From assembly GCA_050084515.1 (NCBI GenBank), contig CM114273.1, positions 1,550,001-1,614,000 of the forward strand: a stretch of DNA of 64,000 nucleotides, read 5' to 3'. Below, in pieces: positions 33,044-44,162 of the stretch. The position numbers were made by a program, and so were the translations under genes. Source of the stretch: Blasia pusilla (taxonomy: Eukaryota > Marchantiophyta > Marchantiopsida > Blasiales). Under the pieces are notes generated by a model, which worked only from the letters and a program-made list of their open reading frames with translations, was not told the DNA's origin and did not search any database. Within the stretch, counting starts at the first letter, position 1. The number at the start of each line of letters is the position of its first letter.

Positions 33044-33281
33044 GCGGTCTGCATATGCTTATCTACCAATTGTCAAAGCTCCTCAGTCGAGCCCCACAAC
33101 GGCATCTCTCCTCCACGGAATGATGAGGCTACCATAATACTCCTCTCCATAGAAATGTCAGGAATGGGAGTATCCTCTGCATGGACGTGTCCCTCAATCA
33201 AATCACTAGGCCAAGTGATGGCACTACTAAACGCTGCTAAAATTTGCATCAGTCACTATCGCCTTCGCTCGCACCACAGAC

Positions 33282-33688
33282 TCATCTGTAGGATGTCTCG
33301 GGCGAATCCTCACCACTACCTCCTGTCGGGAGATATACTATGTGGTACTTCCTCCACCCAAGGATGTCTGTATCCGGAATGGACAACGCTCCACATCGGC
33401 TCTCGTCAAGCCTAATCTTCTGAATGACGCTTTCTCCAACATGAGGGGTTGCGCTCTTGAATCCAACAAGACGCACTGCAGACTAAAAGCTCTACCTCCG
33501 GGACTCACCAACCGGAAGACCTCTCCTCGGTTATCCTGCAACACAACACCGGGAGAAGCCATGGCACGCTCTATCGCAGGTCTAGCGGGCATCTCCGCCA
33601 TCCAAGCAGCCGCAGCCTGCCATGAATCTGACGTGGACGGCCCGAGCATCCGCTCCAAGGGCAGGTCCATCACCTCCTCTGCAATCAC
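33282..33688 (-). pseudogene. Element II: aspartic protease-like region
   Basis: A 116-codon frame holds RLVSPGGRAFSLQCVLLDSR and AQPLMLEKASFRRLGLTRAD, fitting a retropepsin with D-S-G-A changed to D-S-R-A. An overlapping frame continues with SVIQKIRLDES. The upstream part (EEVMDLPLERMLGPSTSDSW) is shared with I and III. In the other phase the sequence continues toward the methyltransferase. Confidence 0.6.
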
Positions 33689-33900
33689 CTCTGAACATGA
33701 TGCAAGAACTCCAACTACGCGCTCACATAGTGAAGCGGCGAGCCAAAAAGCCTCTCGCTATGGATCTAACTTTGCGGCTGCTCCACTCGTCATAACTGCG
33801 GAGGCCTTCATTTGGGCAACCCCGCACATCCAACCAGGATCCTCCATATCTCTGGATGCTCCATATGATGTCGATGCCACAGATTCGGCATCGGGTAACC

Positions 33901-34346
33901 TCAATGCCATAGCGGCAATCTACTCCTATAGCTACTACATCTCAACAGCCATCCCAACCTCACATCCGGCGTCTCCCTCGGCGCGTCTAGGTGGTGGTAC
34001 TCTACCTCCTCCATGGGTAGCTCCACCACCCTATCGGGAAAATCCAACTCCTCGACCCCAATGGTACCACTTGGTGCATGATCTCTAGGCCCACCCGGAC
34101 CGGCTACTCGCTTTGGTGCCCTCTCTAGCCCTCGGTCCGGACGTAACTCAAGATGTAAACTAAAACACATGGCGTATGTATGACCATACCTTTGACAATA
34201 GTCATATTGATAACCTCCTGGTGCAGCACCATCTCCTTCTCCATGCTGAGGCACACGTCCATGACCCTGACAAGTGTAATCGTGCTGGTGATAGGCTCCA
34301 CCACATGACCAACAAGTAATAGTATGCGGCTGCTGTTGAGCCGCAT
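33901..34346 (-). pseudogene. Element II: Gag zinc-knuckle region, degenerate
   Basis: The two knuckles of the family are present but damaged. The first reads CWSCGGAYHQHDY, with His and Cys displaced. The second reads YDYCQRYGHTYAMC, with the first Cys replaced by Tyr. Two overlapping frames show a frameshift. The text after them (LHLELRPD) matches element III. Confidence 0.6.
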
Positions 34347-34487
34347 ATGAAGGCGCAGGTCTCTATGGCACGGCCTCCTGGTATCCTCCCTAAGCTTGTG
34401 GTGTCATAGTCAACCTATCTTGCAATCCACGTTGCTGCACAGGTGGTGCAGCCAATCGTGACTGCTCTCGCCCAAAACCCATGGTGG

Positions 34488-35152
34488 CTACGCTCTCCTC
34501 CGCCATGTTGCGCTCAATATTCTTGGCGGTCCTAAAAAACATCTCTCAACGTAGGGGAGGTGTTCATAAGAAGCATCCACTCCCGCACCCGTGTCTGCAC
34601 GGTCCAGTCTAGCATCGCGTACCATGACTGGATAGCCTCGAGCCTCCGTCAACCCCTTAGTGACGTTGATCAACCAACGCAAGCGAGTGTAAGCCTCACG
34701 TAAACTCTCACCCGGGACCCTCTGGAAGTCGTGGATGCTCCACAACTTCTCCGTCTGTATCCCTTGGTAGCTGGTTCTCAGCTCAGCGAAGAACTCAACC
34801 ACGGGGTTGAACCTGGGACGAACCCGACTAGATGGTCAACTGCTCCAGTGCGAGTGACCCCTCCTAAAACATCACTAGTGAAAGAAGAAGTAGACTCTCT
34901 TGACTCCTCCTCCTCATCTAGGAACGGCTCCGTCCATGACACATAGTGTGGGTCATAGTAGAGTCGCCATGCCTCAATCTCCTGAGCATATATGTGGGAG
35001 AACTCATGGTAATCGTCCATGGGCGCCCCCTCCCTCACACGTGCAAGGTAAAGGACCAGAGTGCGTAACCTGAACACATGTTGATCTCGCTCCTTAGCAA
35101 CTGTAAATCTCGACCCCAACTCGGTCGTGAAGACAACTCCTTCAATCAGCAA
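34488..35152 (-). pseudogene. Element II: Gag capsid region, frameshifted
   Basis: Two overlapping frames (35152-34778 and 34802-34488) together cover Gag. The first has GAPMDDYHEFSHIYAQEIEA and WRLYYDPHYVSWTEPF. The second has FFAELRTSYQGIQTEKLWSI, then HDFQRVPGESLREAYTRLRW. The order and text match the intact Gag of element I. Confidence 0.7.
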
Positions 35153-35981
35153 GTCGTACTCCTCTCGTACTGACGTTGCTCAACCTCCTCGATGTGCGCT
35201 GCAGTTCGAGCAGTCCCATGCCGCACTTGCGACATGGAACGGCTACAAATAGCCCGGCACTTGGGAATGGGGTACGGCAGTCGGTGGCATACCCTCCACA
35301 ATCAGCAATTCACACACTCTGCTCCTTAGTGAAGGAGCGGTTCCGCGATCGAGACCGTGCGGTGCGGCTACGTGCGGCACCGCGCAGCAATCGATGGCGC
35401 GTTACGGCTACGTGCGTCACGGCATGGTACTCGATCGTCATCGAGCGGCTACCAATCACAACATAGCAGCATGAAATTAAAACTCAAACACCATAACGGG
35501 AGGTCATCTGCCATCACTGGTTGATGACGAAACTCCGATGACGGTGGCGGCCAAAACAAAGTACGTGGTGGCGACGCAAGTCAGAGATCAACGAACGTCG
35601 TGGAAGACCCTCCACTCCGTAATGGAGGAAATGTCAACCAAAGGATGGAAAAATGGATTGTGGACCATTGACGGTGACGGTTGATCGTTGATGGTGACGG
35701 CCGACCGGTGACGATGACGGTGACGGTTCACCATTGACGGTGGCGGTTCACCATTGACAATGACGGTTGACTATTGATGGTGATGGGTGACCATTGACGG
35801 TGACGGTTGACCATCGATGGCAGATCGTCGAAGGTGACTATGATGGTGACGGCGCCGCCAATGTGGCAAGTGGTTAAGGGTTTGAACAATTTAACCCTAA
35901 AAGTCGCCTAGCAATGGCAGTTTTGCAAGATTGACCATTTTTGCTCGCAACTCCACATTGCACATTGTTTGTTGCACAATG
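35153..35981 (-). other. Element II leader with minisatellite
   Basis: Non-coding leader between LTR and Gag. At about 35655-35860 it holds imperfect tandem copies of a roughly 21-bp unit built on GACGGTTGACCATTGACGGT. A GC-rich stretch at 35330-35460 (GCGGCTACGTGCG, CGATCGTC-TCGAGCGGCTACCA) is shared with element III at 47755-47850. Confidence 0.6.
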
Positions 35982-36916
35982 TGCATAGCTTCAAAATCTA
36001 AAATTGCGTCAAAAAATATTTAAAATCAGACATTCCAGTAAAAATTGACAGGGAATGTTGTAAAGCCTAATGTCTCTTTCTCCTACACAAAATTTGGCAG
36101 CGCTTTCGCGCTGATTTCTCCCAAAAAAAATGTAAAACCTGTAAAAATACAAATCAACAAGCTGCATGGTGCTCCCAAGAGCGCCGGCATGGGGCAACCT
36201 GCCCCCATAATCAATCCCTATCAGAAATTGGGCAGCGCTTCCACACGCCATTCTTCCACACGAAAAATCGGCAAATGCAAAGAACAATCAAATCAGCCCT
36301 TGCTCCGGTGAGCACTCCCATGAACGGGGAACACCGTCCCCAACCTGCAAAAACAGTGAGTGATCAGCGAGCTCCCCCATGAAGCTCTCTCACTCTCTCA
36401 TTCTCTCTTTGTAAAGTAAGATCCAATCTCTCTCACAACACCATAGTTGTGAGAGATAATTCTCACATGTCTCTCTCAATGTCAAACCAAACCCACTCTC
36501 CTAATAAGAGGTTTGGGTTATACACACAAGGCAAACAAGACCATAGCTCCGTCGCCTCATGCCAAGAGGTTCAACAAAGAGAGAATGAGCTCTCAAGCTC
36601 TCTCTTCTTACGTTATACCCCTCCCCTCTCCCAAGCTCTCTCCATGATAACCTATGCTCCCAAGTCATCTCCTTAGCTCTTGACCTAATGTAGGAGGTCA
36701 AGGATCACTTACCAAAAATATAAACTCGATCACATACTCAAAATGGTACTTACCTAAAATAGTAAGTTCTTCCTAATGAGCCGAAACGAAGGGAAAACCT
36801 GCTCTCTCAAGTTTCCCAGGGCCTCAGTAGGTCATCCTCGACCTACTGAGCCTGTCCTCTGCTACTCACAAAGACGCTCTACTAGATCTCACCGATCTAT
36901 CATAAGAGACGTGACA
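35982..36916 (-). mobile_element. Element II 5' LTR
   Basis: It is collinear with 50387-51344. Both start TGCATAGCTTC on the plus strand and end GTGACA, so in sense they read TGTCAC...GAAGCTATGCA with TG...CA ends. Shared landmarks are TGTCTCTTTCTCCT, CACAAAATTTGGCAG, CTCTCAATGTCAAACCAAAC, GGCAAGCAAGACCATAGCTC (with changes) and GAGCTCTCAAGCTCTCTC. Only its right third is represented in the element's 3' LTR at 30756. Confidence 0.75.
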
Positions 36917-37404
36917 AGGGTCATGGCCAAGGGTCACGGCTTGCCGCCCTATGCTTTGCCCCCCAAGTCTCGACTCCGTGCCCCCAAGTCCCGACCTTGG
37001 CTCTGCTCCAACTCTCGCGACCTAACCCTAGCTAGCCGTTCGCGCCCTAGCCCTAGCAGCCTTTACTTGATAGCCACCCGTTGGCTACAAGCCTTCAACC
37101 TCCTTCTCTCTCGATACTCTTGCTGTGCGCCATTCTCTCGACGCTCCGTTAGTACTCTACGCTCCACCCAAGCGCTCCTACCCAACTCCCACTTTGCTGC
37201 TCTCCCTCGTCATGCAAACAAGCAAGATGTGAGAAGAAAAATGGATAGCGCTTCCGCGCACAACTTTTTGAATGAAAAAACCACAACAAAATGCCAACCA
37301 GCGTATCCACAAGCTCCCCACCGAGGCAACTCGCTTGCCTACCTGCAAACAACAAATTTCCACATGCCCCCTCACATCTTTCTCATGTAAAAATAAAGAG
37401 AAGT
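36917..37404 (-). other. Probable continuation of element I LTR or leader
   Basis: GC-rich to the left and AT-rich to the right, this segment lies between the LTR of element II and the element-I-type LTR. Part of it (AGCGCTTCCGCGC, CAAGCTCCCCACC near 37250-37330) recalls the equivalent part of the element II/III LTR. I read it as the downstream part of a 5' LTR of element I. Confidence 0.4.
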
Positions 37405-38094
37405 AAAAACGACACACCCGGCCTAAAACTCCACTCCTCAATCTACATCGGCACATCAAGCCTCGTCCACCCTGTGCTATCAAGGAATCCAGATGATAGC
37501 ACCTAGTCCTAACTCACACACACGAGCAAGAATGGTATTCCAACAGCCTAACATGAGAAAGATGGCTTGGGAAAGTCATCTTTCTCCCTTATATAGGGTT
37601 GGGAAGAGCCAAAAGGGTCTTCCCCTAAAAATAGCTATCCTCTTGGTAACTTGCACGCATAGGTTACCAGGGACGGGTGACCTACTCATCAAGTCATCCG
37701 GCTTTGAAAGACCTCAACAGGAAACTTGTTAAAAATGACGTTCGTGACACAACGGACCTCTCCTCAACCTCATCCGACATCCATCATAAGGGGGAAAGCC
37801 ATCTTTCCCCCTTACATAGGGTTCGGAAGAGCCAAAAGGCTCTTCCCCTAAAAATAGCTATCCTCCTGGTAACTTGCGCGCACAGGTTACCAGGGACGGG
37901 TGACCTACTCAACAAGTCATCCGGCTCTGAAAGACCTCAACAGGAAACTTGTCAGAAATGACGTTCGTGACACAACGGACCTCTCCTCAACCTCATCCGA
38001 CATATCATGACAAAGTTACACTAAAGAGAGTCCGCTTCGCTCCTATGACCTATCCACAATAGATCTCGGCCTATTGGCTACTCATATGCGACAA
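37405..38094 (-). mobile_element. Element-I-type LTR with internal 212-bp tandem duplication
   Basis: It matches the 3' LTR at 20166-20618 but carries two copies of a 212-bp unit, at about 37569-37780 and 37792-38003, separated by 11 bp. Each unit includes the TATA region (CTTATATAGGG or CTTACATAGGG), the AAATAGCTATCCTC block and AATGACGTTCGTGACACAAC. The right edge ends GCGACA at about 38092. It may be the 5' LTR of element I, with element II inserted between. Confidence 0.65.
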
Positions 38095-39186
38095 CTTGCA
38101 AGAAAATTGCAAAGAGTCGTAAAACTCCAAAGGCTCTAATGCAGCTAATATGAGAATAAAACTATGGTATGTTTTTAGAACTTTATTATGAATGACTTTC
38201 ATGAATAAAATAAGCCTTGGATTTTTTTCTCCAATATATGAAAAAAATACCTCAAAGTAGGAAAAATAAGACTCCATCCAAAATACAATATGAAATGATG
38301 ATTTCTAACTTCTTAGAAATTGCTTCAGACACTAACCCTACTACATTTATTATAGGTGGAGTGTTTGCAATGTGGATGTGGCGCCTCAAATGTTAAGAAA
38401 AGAGAAACCACTAAAATAGAGTACATTCCTAGTTGGTTTTCAATGTGAGTCTCCCACACGCTACAAGGGAGCTTCTAACCGACAAACTACGATGCTATCT
38501 CACAATGATAGAGTCTTTTCCTTGAAGAATTATATCTTGGAAACTCTTTTCTTAGGGTTTCAATGTGTAGTTGTGAGAGGGATTGCAAGGCGTGGGAGAG
38601 ACAAAAAGATGGATAAGCATGGGAGAGACACATTGCACGATCAAAGAAAGGTCGTTGTTGAGAGGCCACACGATCGAAAACATGAGAGGAGTTTGAGAGG
38701 GAACATAAAAGAGGGGATTGAGAGGACAAGATTGAGAGGTTCCGTGAACACAAGAGGGGAGGAGATTGAGAGGCCACATGAATGAGATAGAAAGGATGTT
38801 GCTCAAATGGAGGGGTCGTGTGAGTGCAAGAGAGAATAAAATTGGGAGCCTTCAAATTTGAGAGGAAATTAGAGACAATATTTTTAATTGTGAGGTCACA
38901 AGAAAGAGGCCACAAAGGAGATAGGGCAGCAAAAAACTAAGAGATGGTAGAAGGAGGTTTGATTTGAAGGCTCCGAGAGAAAGGCGACGCAAGAGAGAGC
39001 TCAAGCTCCATAAGAGTCATCCAAGGAAGGGGGGAAGAAGTACTGAGCCCACCAACTTATCTGCCAAAGGAAACCTTCAAAATTTCCTCAACATAGAAAT
39101 TGAGAGAGGTTATCAAGGAGAGAGGCAATAAATAGAGAGGTTGGGATCAATTCTTATCAAAACCTACATCTTTATTATGATTTTTG
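38095..39186. other. Spacer between elements I and III
   Basis: AT-rich to the left, purine-rich (GAGAGG words) to the right. Open frames at 38487-38915 are by-products of the purine bias. No transposon terminus or domain recognised. Confidence 0.4.
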
Positions 39187-39961
39187 TGTGCATACACATC
39201 GCTACACAACATACATCATTGTCGAAAAATATACACACAAACATACACAATCCCATGCTAACTTATGGCATCCAAACAACGAGACAAGAAGTACCAAAAT
39301 ATCTCCAATAAAATCAATAGATCCAATCTCTCTCAACACCATAGCTCTCAAATGTGTGCACTCTCATATGTCTCTCTCAATGTCGAACCAAACTCACTCT
39401 CCTAATGAGAGGCTTGGGTTACACTCACAAGGCAAGCAAGACCATAGCTCCCCCGCTTCATGCCAAGAGGTTCATCAAAGAAAGAATGAGCTCCCAAGCT
39501 CACTCTCCTTGAGGTATATCCCCTTCCCTCTCCCAAACTCTCTCCTCAATAACCTATGCTCAAAGGTCACCTCCTTGGCTCTGGACCGGCTATGGCGGGT
39601 CAAGGGCCACTTCCCAAAGTGGAAAGTCAAATCTATCAAATATGGAAACTTATCCAAAATAGTAAGTTTCTCTATATGGCTCCAAATGAGCCAAATTGAA
39701 GGAAAAACCTACTCTCTCAAGTTTCTCGGGACCTTAGCAGATCATCCTCGACCTCTTGAGCCTATCCTCCTCTACTCACGAAGGCGCTCTACTAGATCTC
39801 TCCGATCTATCCTAAAAGGTCATGACAGTTGTCGTGCGCATACATATAACTACACAACATAAATCGCTGTCGACAAACATACACACAAACACACAATCCC
39901 ATGCTAACTCATGGCATCCAAACAATGAGACAAGAAGTACCAAAATATCTCCAATCGGTCC
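39187..39961 (-). mobile_element. Element III 3' end: subterminal segment - LTR - subterminal segment
   Basis: A segment of about 120 bp (GCATACACATCGCTAC... to ...CCAAAATATCTCCAAT) occurs at 39187-39306 and again at 39841-39960. The shortened LTR (39307-39837) lies between, ending CATGACA. The LTR matches 50827-51344 of the 5' LTR but lacks the part equivalent to 50387-50826. Element I shows the same layout with its own sequences. Confidence 0.65.
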
Positions 39962-40136
39962 CCTAGCTTGTGGTTAGGTCCCTCTAACTCCACATAGCCA
40001 TCTATCCCTACCTACCATGACATACATCTCTCAAACACTAAGAGCAAAAAGGTTGGGTGCTCATGTGGCCCCATCGTTAGTCGCCTTCTTGTCATCCATG
40101 TCACACACACAACTCATAATCTAGAACTACCGACTC

Positions 40137-40625
40137 CATGTACATCTGGGACACATCCATTGTCCCTCAGGAAACCCTAGTGAGAGGTGGCGTCAGACAT
40201 GCCATATGCCATCCTCTCGAACACCCATCCCAGACTAGCATAGTGGCTGCACCACGGGCGGAACCACACAACATACAGCGCAATCCTGTAGGAACTAGTG
40301 GTAAGCTCGGATCAACTATACCGTCAATGTTTGGAAGATGATATGGCGCACAGTTATGCACATGGTCCTTCCAAACCATACCATTGCGTCCCTCCAATAA
40401 GAGAATACCAGATGGCAAAACCTCACGCAATCTCAAGATGATGTGCCCTACAGTCACATCCAACGTCTTGGGTGCCGTGTGTAGCAAGTAGACATAGTTT
40501 TCTTGATGAAACCTCCGGATGGTAGGTCGATAACCACCTCCCCGAATAGTTGCATACCTCAATGTATCCCGATGTTGTGCAATCGTCAAGTTCTCAAACG
40601 CCAGGAGCATCACTCTCCAAAACAA
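40137..40625 (-). pseudogene. Element III: integrase C-terminal tail with PHD finger
   Basis: The frame reads RYATIRGGGYRPTIRRFHQE, then LREVLPSGILLLEGRNG and NCAPYHLPNIDGIVDPSL, then the PHD finger C-x2-C-x11-[W]-x2-C-x4-H-x2-C. Here the third ligand is Trp and the fourth is Cys, the reverse of the loss in elements I and II. After TPPLTRVS the frame stops. The final PEGQWMCPRC continues in another phase at 40137-40170. Together the three copies imply a functional C4HC3 ancestor. Confidence 0.7.
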
Positions 40626-40849
40626 CTCAGCACTCTAAGAACATGCTCGCATTCATACATCAGGGTCTTCAAGGTTCAACCCCTCACCAACATCACGACG
40701 AATGGCTGTAGGTAAATCTGGCTCTCGGCCATAAAGTAGCAAGTATGGTGAGAAAGATGCTAAGAATGCCTACCTGCTGAATCTGTATCCCATCGCCAAG
40801 CACGGCAACTAAAGGTCCCAATCTCCTAGATAACCTCTCTACAAGCCAT

Positions 40850-41400
40850 ACTTGCGCAATCCTCTCTTCACCATTTGCACAACCCTCTTCGCTAGTCCAT
40901 CCGCCTCAGGATGATCTCGTGAAGTGGTACGGTAGTCGATCAGCGTCTGATCTGACAAGGCTTGAAACTCCCACGAAACTCTGTACCTTGGTCTATCAAC
41001 ACCTCAACTGGTATGTCGCAATGACTCAGCACTCGATCTAGGAAGGCATACACTACTCCCTCACTTGCTTTGTTAGGAAATGCAACCAAATTTATCCACT
41101 TCAAGAAGTGCTCGACCATCACCAATACATAACGACTATGGCGCTTCGTCAAAGGCAAAGGTTCTGCAAAATCCAAATTCCATCTATAACCTAAACCCAT
41201 GATTAGAAGTGGGTTCAACTCTAGAGTTGGAGCATTGAATGATGCTTGGACTCAATCACACACCACACACCTGGCAACAAACTGTTGAACGTCAGTCTAT
41301 ATGCCTCACCACCAATACTGAATATGGAGCAAGTTGTACGTCCCCTTCACTCCAAAATGACCCAACTCCTTGTGGGCATGACGCACCAAACATGCTCTCT
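40850..41400 (-). pseudogene. Element III: integrase
   Basis: The core frame (41218-40940) has GYRWNLDFAEPLPLTKRHSR, YVLVMVEHFLKWINLVAFPN, and VEVLIDQGTEFRGSF with the second catalytic Asp. The zinc-binding part upstream (to ~41400) has the Cys pair ahead of SFNAPTLE. The catalytic Glu region (ERVVQ type) lies near 40870 in a broken frame. Confidence 0.75.
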
Positions 41401-41756
41401 GCAAAGGATGAGGCACTATACATACTCTACCTTCCTCCCAAATTTGCAACGCATGTGTCCCCTCCCACCAAAACCGTCTGGCTCGTTGTACGATGCAATC
41501 TTGCTAGCTAGCATCCACTACGCTCACGACGCTGCCCGTACGCAGGTACTCCAAGACCACTCCATCATCATGAATATCTCGACCACCTATCGTCTCCTCA
41601 CTGGCCTCTACATATAAGGACCCTCCAATCAGACCTCACCATTGAAGTCTCAGCAATCTGGCTCTCCATAGCCAATAAGCCCAAATAGGCTAATGCGTGC
41701 CATCTTGGCACCAACTCCTCATCACTCTCACCATGCCAACCATCTCCAATTGCATC

Positions 41757-42170
41757 TCACTCACTCAAGCTTGGGTTATAGCTCAAACCATCTACATCTT
41801 GGTTGAGCGTCCCAGGTCTATGCACCACTTGGAAGTCATACTCCTGCAACAAAAGATCCCACTTCGCAAGCTTCCCTGTAAGCTTATCGGACTCCATCAA
41901 CCACTTAAGTGGCTGATGATCAGTAATGATGGTAAAGGGGTTGCCGAATAAATAACATCTGAAATGTGTGACAGCCCACACCGGAGCCAAGCACTCACCC
42001 TCATACGAGCTATACTTTGCCTCTGCAGCATTGTTCGAGCGACTAGCCTAAGCCACCACGAACTCTCTACCATCATCGTCATGTTGGATGAGCACGGCTG
42101 CAAGCCCAACATGCTCCAATTGGTATGCAACTAGAAAGAACGTCGCCTGATCGGTCTCCTCAATATGGGC
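41757..42170 (-). pseudogene. Element III: RNase H domain
   Basis: YSSYEGECLAPVWAVTHFRC, then YLFGNPFTIITDHQPLKWLM and VVHRPGTLNQDVDGLS, are hallmarks of the gypsy-type RNase H (E in the YEGE position, D in TDH, D in N-x-D-x-D). The N-terminal part is in a shifted frame (42130-41897). This domain is missing from element I and, with RT and integrase, from element II. Confidence 0.85.
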
Positions 42171-42499
42171 GCACACGTCAATCTATCCTTGAGGAGCTAA
42201 AATGCTCTCTCCTGCTCATCCCCCCAGTGCCACTCCTGATCCACCTTGATCACCAAGGCTATCGGCTTTGCAATCAAAGTGAAACCCTTGACATACCGTC
42301 AATAGAAGTTTGCCAATCCCATGAATGCATGTACTTGACTCACATCTGTAGGGCGTGGAATACGGGAAATAACCTCTACCTTCGTCTGCTGCACACCAAG
42401 GCCCCCTCGGTATATCGTATGACCCAAGTATTTAATCTGGTTGTAGAAGAACTTTCACGTGCCTAGATGTAGCTTCAGCCCATGTAATTGAAATTTTCA

Positions 42500-43430
42500 A
42501 AACACCTCCTCTAGCTATCGCTCATGCTCCTCAACCATGGACCTAAAGACTCCGACGTCATCAATATAACACCTAGCAAAATCCAGACCTACCAAGATCC
42601 TATCCATGACTCTCTGAAACTCAACTGAGGCTTTCTTTAACCCGAATGGTAAGAACCATGGTTGCATGAAAACGGACAAGTCCTTCCTTAGGACGGACAT
42701 GGACGGACAAGTCTAGACATGTCCACAGACAAGGGTTATAAGAGGTGGGACCCATACTTTGAGTCCATGATGGAAGGCAAGGCAAGGCAAGGCAAGGCAA
42801 GGCAAGGATGATATGAGCAATGAGGGAGGAGGGAGTGGAGGTGGAGGTGGAGGGAGGAAAAAATGAGGGAGTATGGAACACGAGGGCAAGTAAGGGGAAT
42901 GAGAAAGAAGGAAAGGCGGGGCCCATATGGACAAGTCCTTCCATAGGATGGATATAAGTCAACGGACATAGACATGTCCATGGACACGGACTTTGTCCAC
43001 ATGCAACCTTGGTACGAACTGCCACTGGTACAAACAATACTTCCCGTGAGGATCGATGCCCCAAAATTCCGTCTTCTGCTTGTCCTCCAATCTGATAGGC
43101 AACTGATGGTATCCGGCTCGCAAATCCAATGAACTCAAGACCTTTGCATGCCCAATCGCATCAAAGATCTCCTCAGGGGTGGGCATGGCATATCTATCGG
43201 ACTTCGTATGTCGATTGATAGGTTAGAAATCTCCACACATCCGCCTATCTGTCCAGTTGCCATGCATATCCTTCTTGGTGGGCATGACAGTGGCAGATGC
43301 ATACTCTCCATGTGGCATCTCCACTAGTCCAACTCCAACCAAGTCCTAGCTCCTACTTTGAATTATAGCCCTCTCCATGTCACTGTACCTGTAGGGTTGT
43401 CAGCAGATCGGCGCATCACTCGACAACTCA
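42500..43430 (-). pseudogene. Element III: reverse transcriptase, split by a MITE
   Basis: The upstream part (43430-43011) carries LVEMPHGEYASATVMPTKKD, MPTPEEIFDAIGHA, SSLDLRAGYHQLPIRLEDKQ and LYQWQFVP. After the 354-bp insertion the downstream part (42656-42515) continues with FLPFGLKKASVEFQRVMDR and CYIDDVGVFRS, holding the YxDD motif. Removing the insertion and one 9-bp duplication rejoins the two halves. Scattered stops also occur. Confidence 0.85.
42657..43010. mobile_element. Miniature TIR element (Mutator-like MITE), copy 2
   Basis: A 354-bp insertion in the RT gene of element III. Termini are CATGGTTGCATGAAAACGG and, inverted, AAGGTTGCATGTGG, each followed by GGACAAGTCC or GGACAAAGTCC. 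Flanks GGTAAGAAC (42648-42656) and GGTACGAAC (43011-43019) form a 9-bp target duplication with one mismatch, as expected for Mutator-like elements. It contains a short (AGGCA) array at about 42774-42807 and a GGTGGAGGTGGAGGG tract. Copy 1 is at 3810-4119. Confidence 0.85.
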
Positions 43431-43655
43431 ATGCGGATCCCTGGACCCTTTAGCGTATCCAAATCCTGCATGCTAAATTCAAAACAACTCCTATAACTCC
43501 TCAAGAATTGATGTATCCAGCGCCGCTCTCCTTTTGTCAACTTAGGGCCCATATATGGCTCCCAAGTCTCCATCGTGACTATGGTAGGACTCTCTGGCGT
43601 GGGTGTTGGTGGTTTCTATGGTGCAACCCTGTCTCGGACAACATAAATCTCATCT

Positions 43656-44162
43656 CTACGTGCAGTGGTGCACCACGCTCGATGTTGTGGCTACCATCTC
43701 TTGGCGTCCTTGCAAAACATCCCAAGAATTCCAAGGATGTCCCTCTCGATCATTCTTGGTGTTTTGATCTACTCGAATCTCGTCTCTAGCCATTGCCTCA
43801 ACCGTCTCGATAGGCATGGGGCTCACCAACGCAACAATTGTGATCTGTCGCATCCTCAAACGATATTGCTCAGCTACGCCTAAGCTGAAAATCCATGTCA
43901 AGAAGTTCAGGTCCGTTGCGTGACCCAAGACATGACGTTGTGATGCCTCTAATAGTGGTAGTGCCATCACTCCTGTGGGGAATCCCATCGCTCTACCAAC
44001 CTCTGTATCTGGTCATCCCAAACCAAGCCAGGTCTTGCCTCCTTGAATGCATAGGAAGCGGGAAAACTCACCAATATGGGAAAGGCTGCTCGCAGCATGC
44101 CAATCATGTTGACCATAGTCAACGGTGATCGATCATCGTGCTTCACTGTCTATTATCGATGA
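43656..44162 (-). pseudogene. Element III: methyltransferase-RT linker
   Basis: The frame 43988-43656 has MGFPTGVMALPLLEASQRHV and HATDLNFLTWIFSLGVAEQY, shared with I and II. No domain recognised. Confidence 0.5.

Noticed and set aside
32601-33137. 178-codon plus-strand frame opposite the methyltransferase
   Set aside because: It is antisense to a motif-bearing domain and has no recognisable pattern of its own.
33342-34088. 248-codon plus-strand frame
   Set aside because: Although long, it is antisense to the protease and Gag-end region of element II, and its residues show no domain.
39188-39862. 224-codon plus-strand frame
   Set aside because: It runs through the LTR and subterminal repeats of element III and is not conserved as protein in the other LTR copies.
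42774-42807. CRISPR-like short repeat array
   Set aside because: It is a simple AGGCA pentanucleotide run without spacers, in a plant-type genome.
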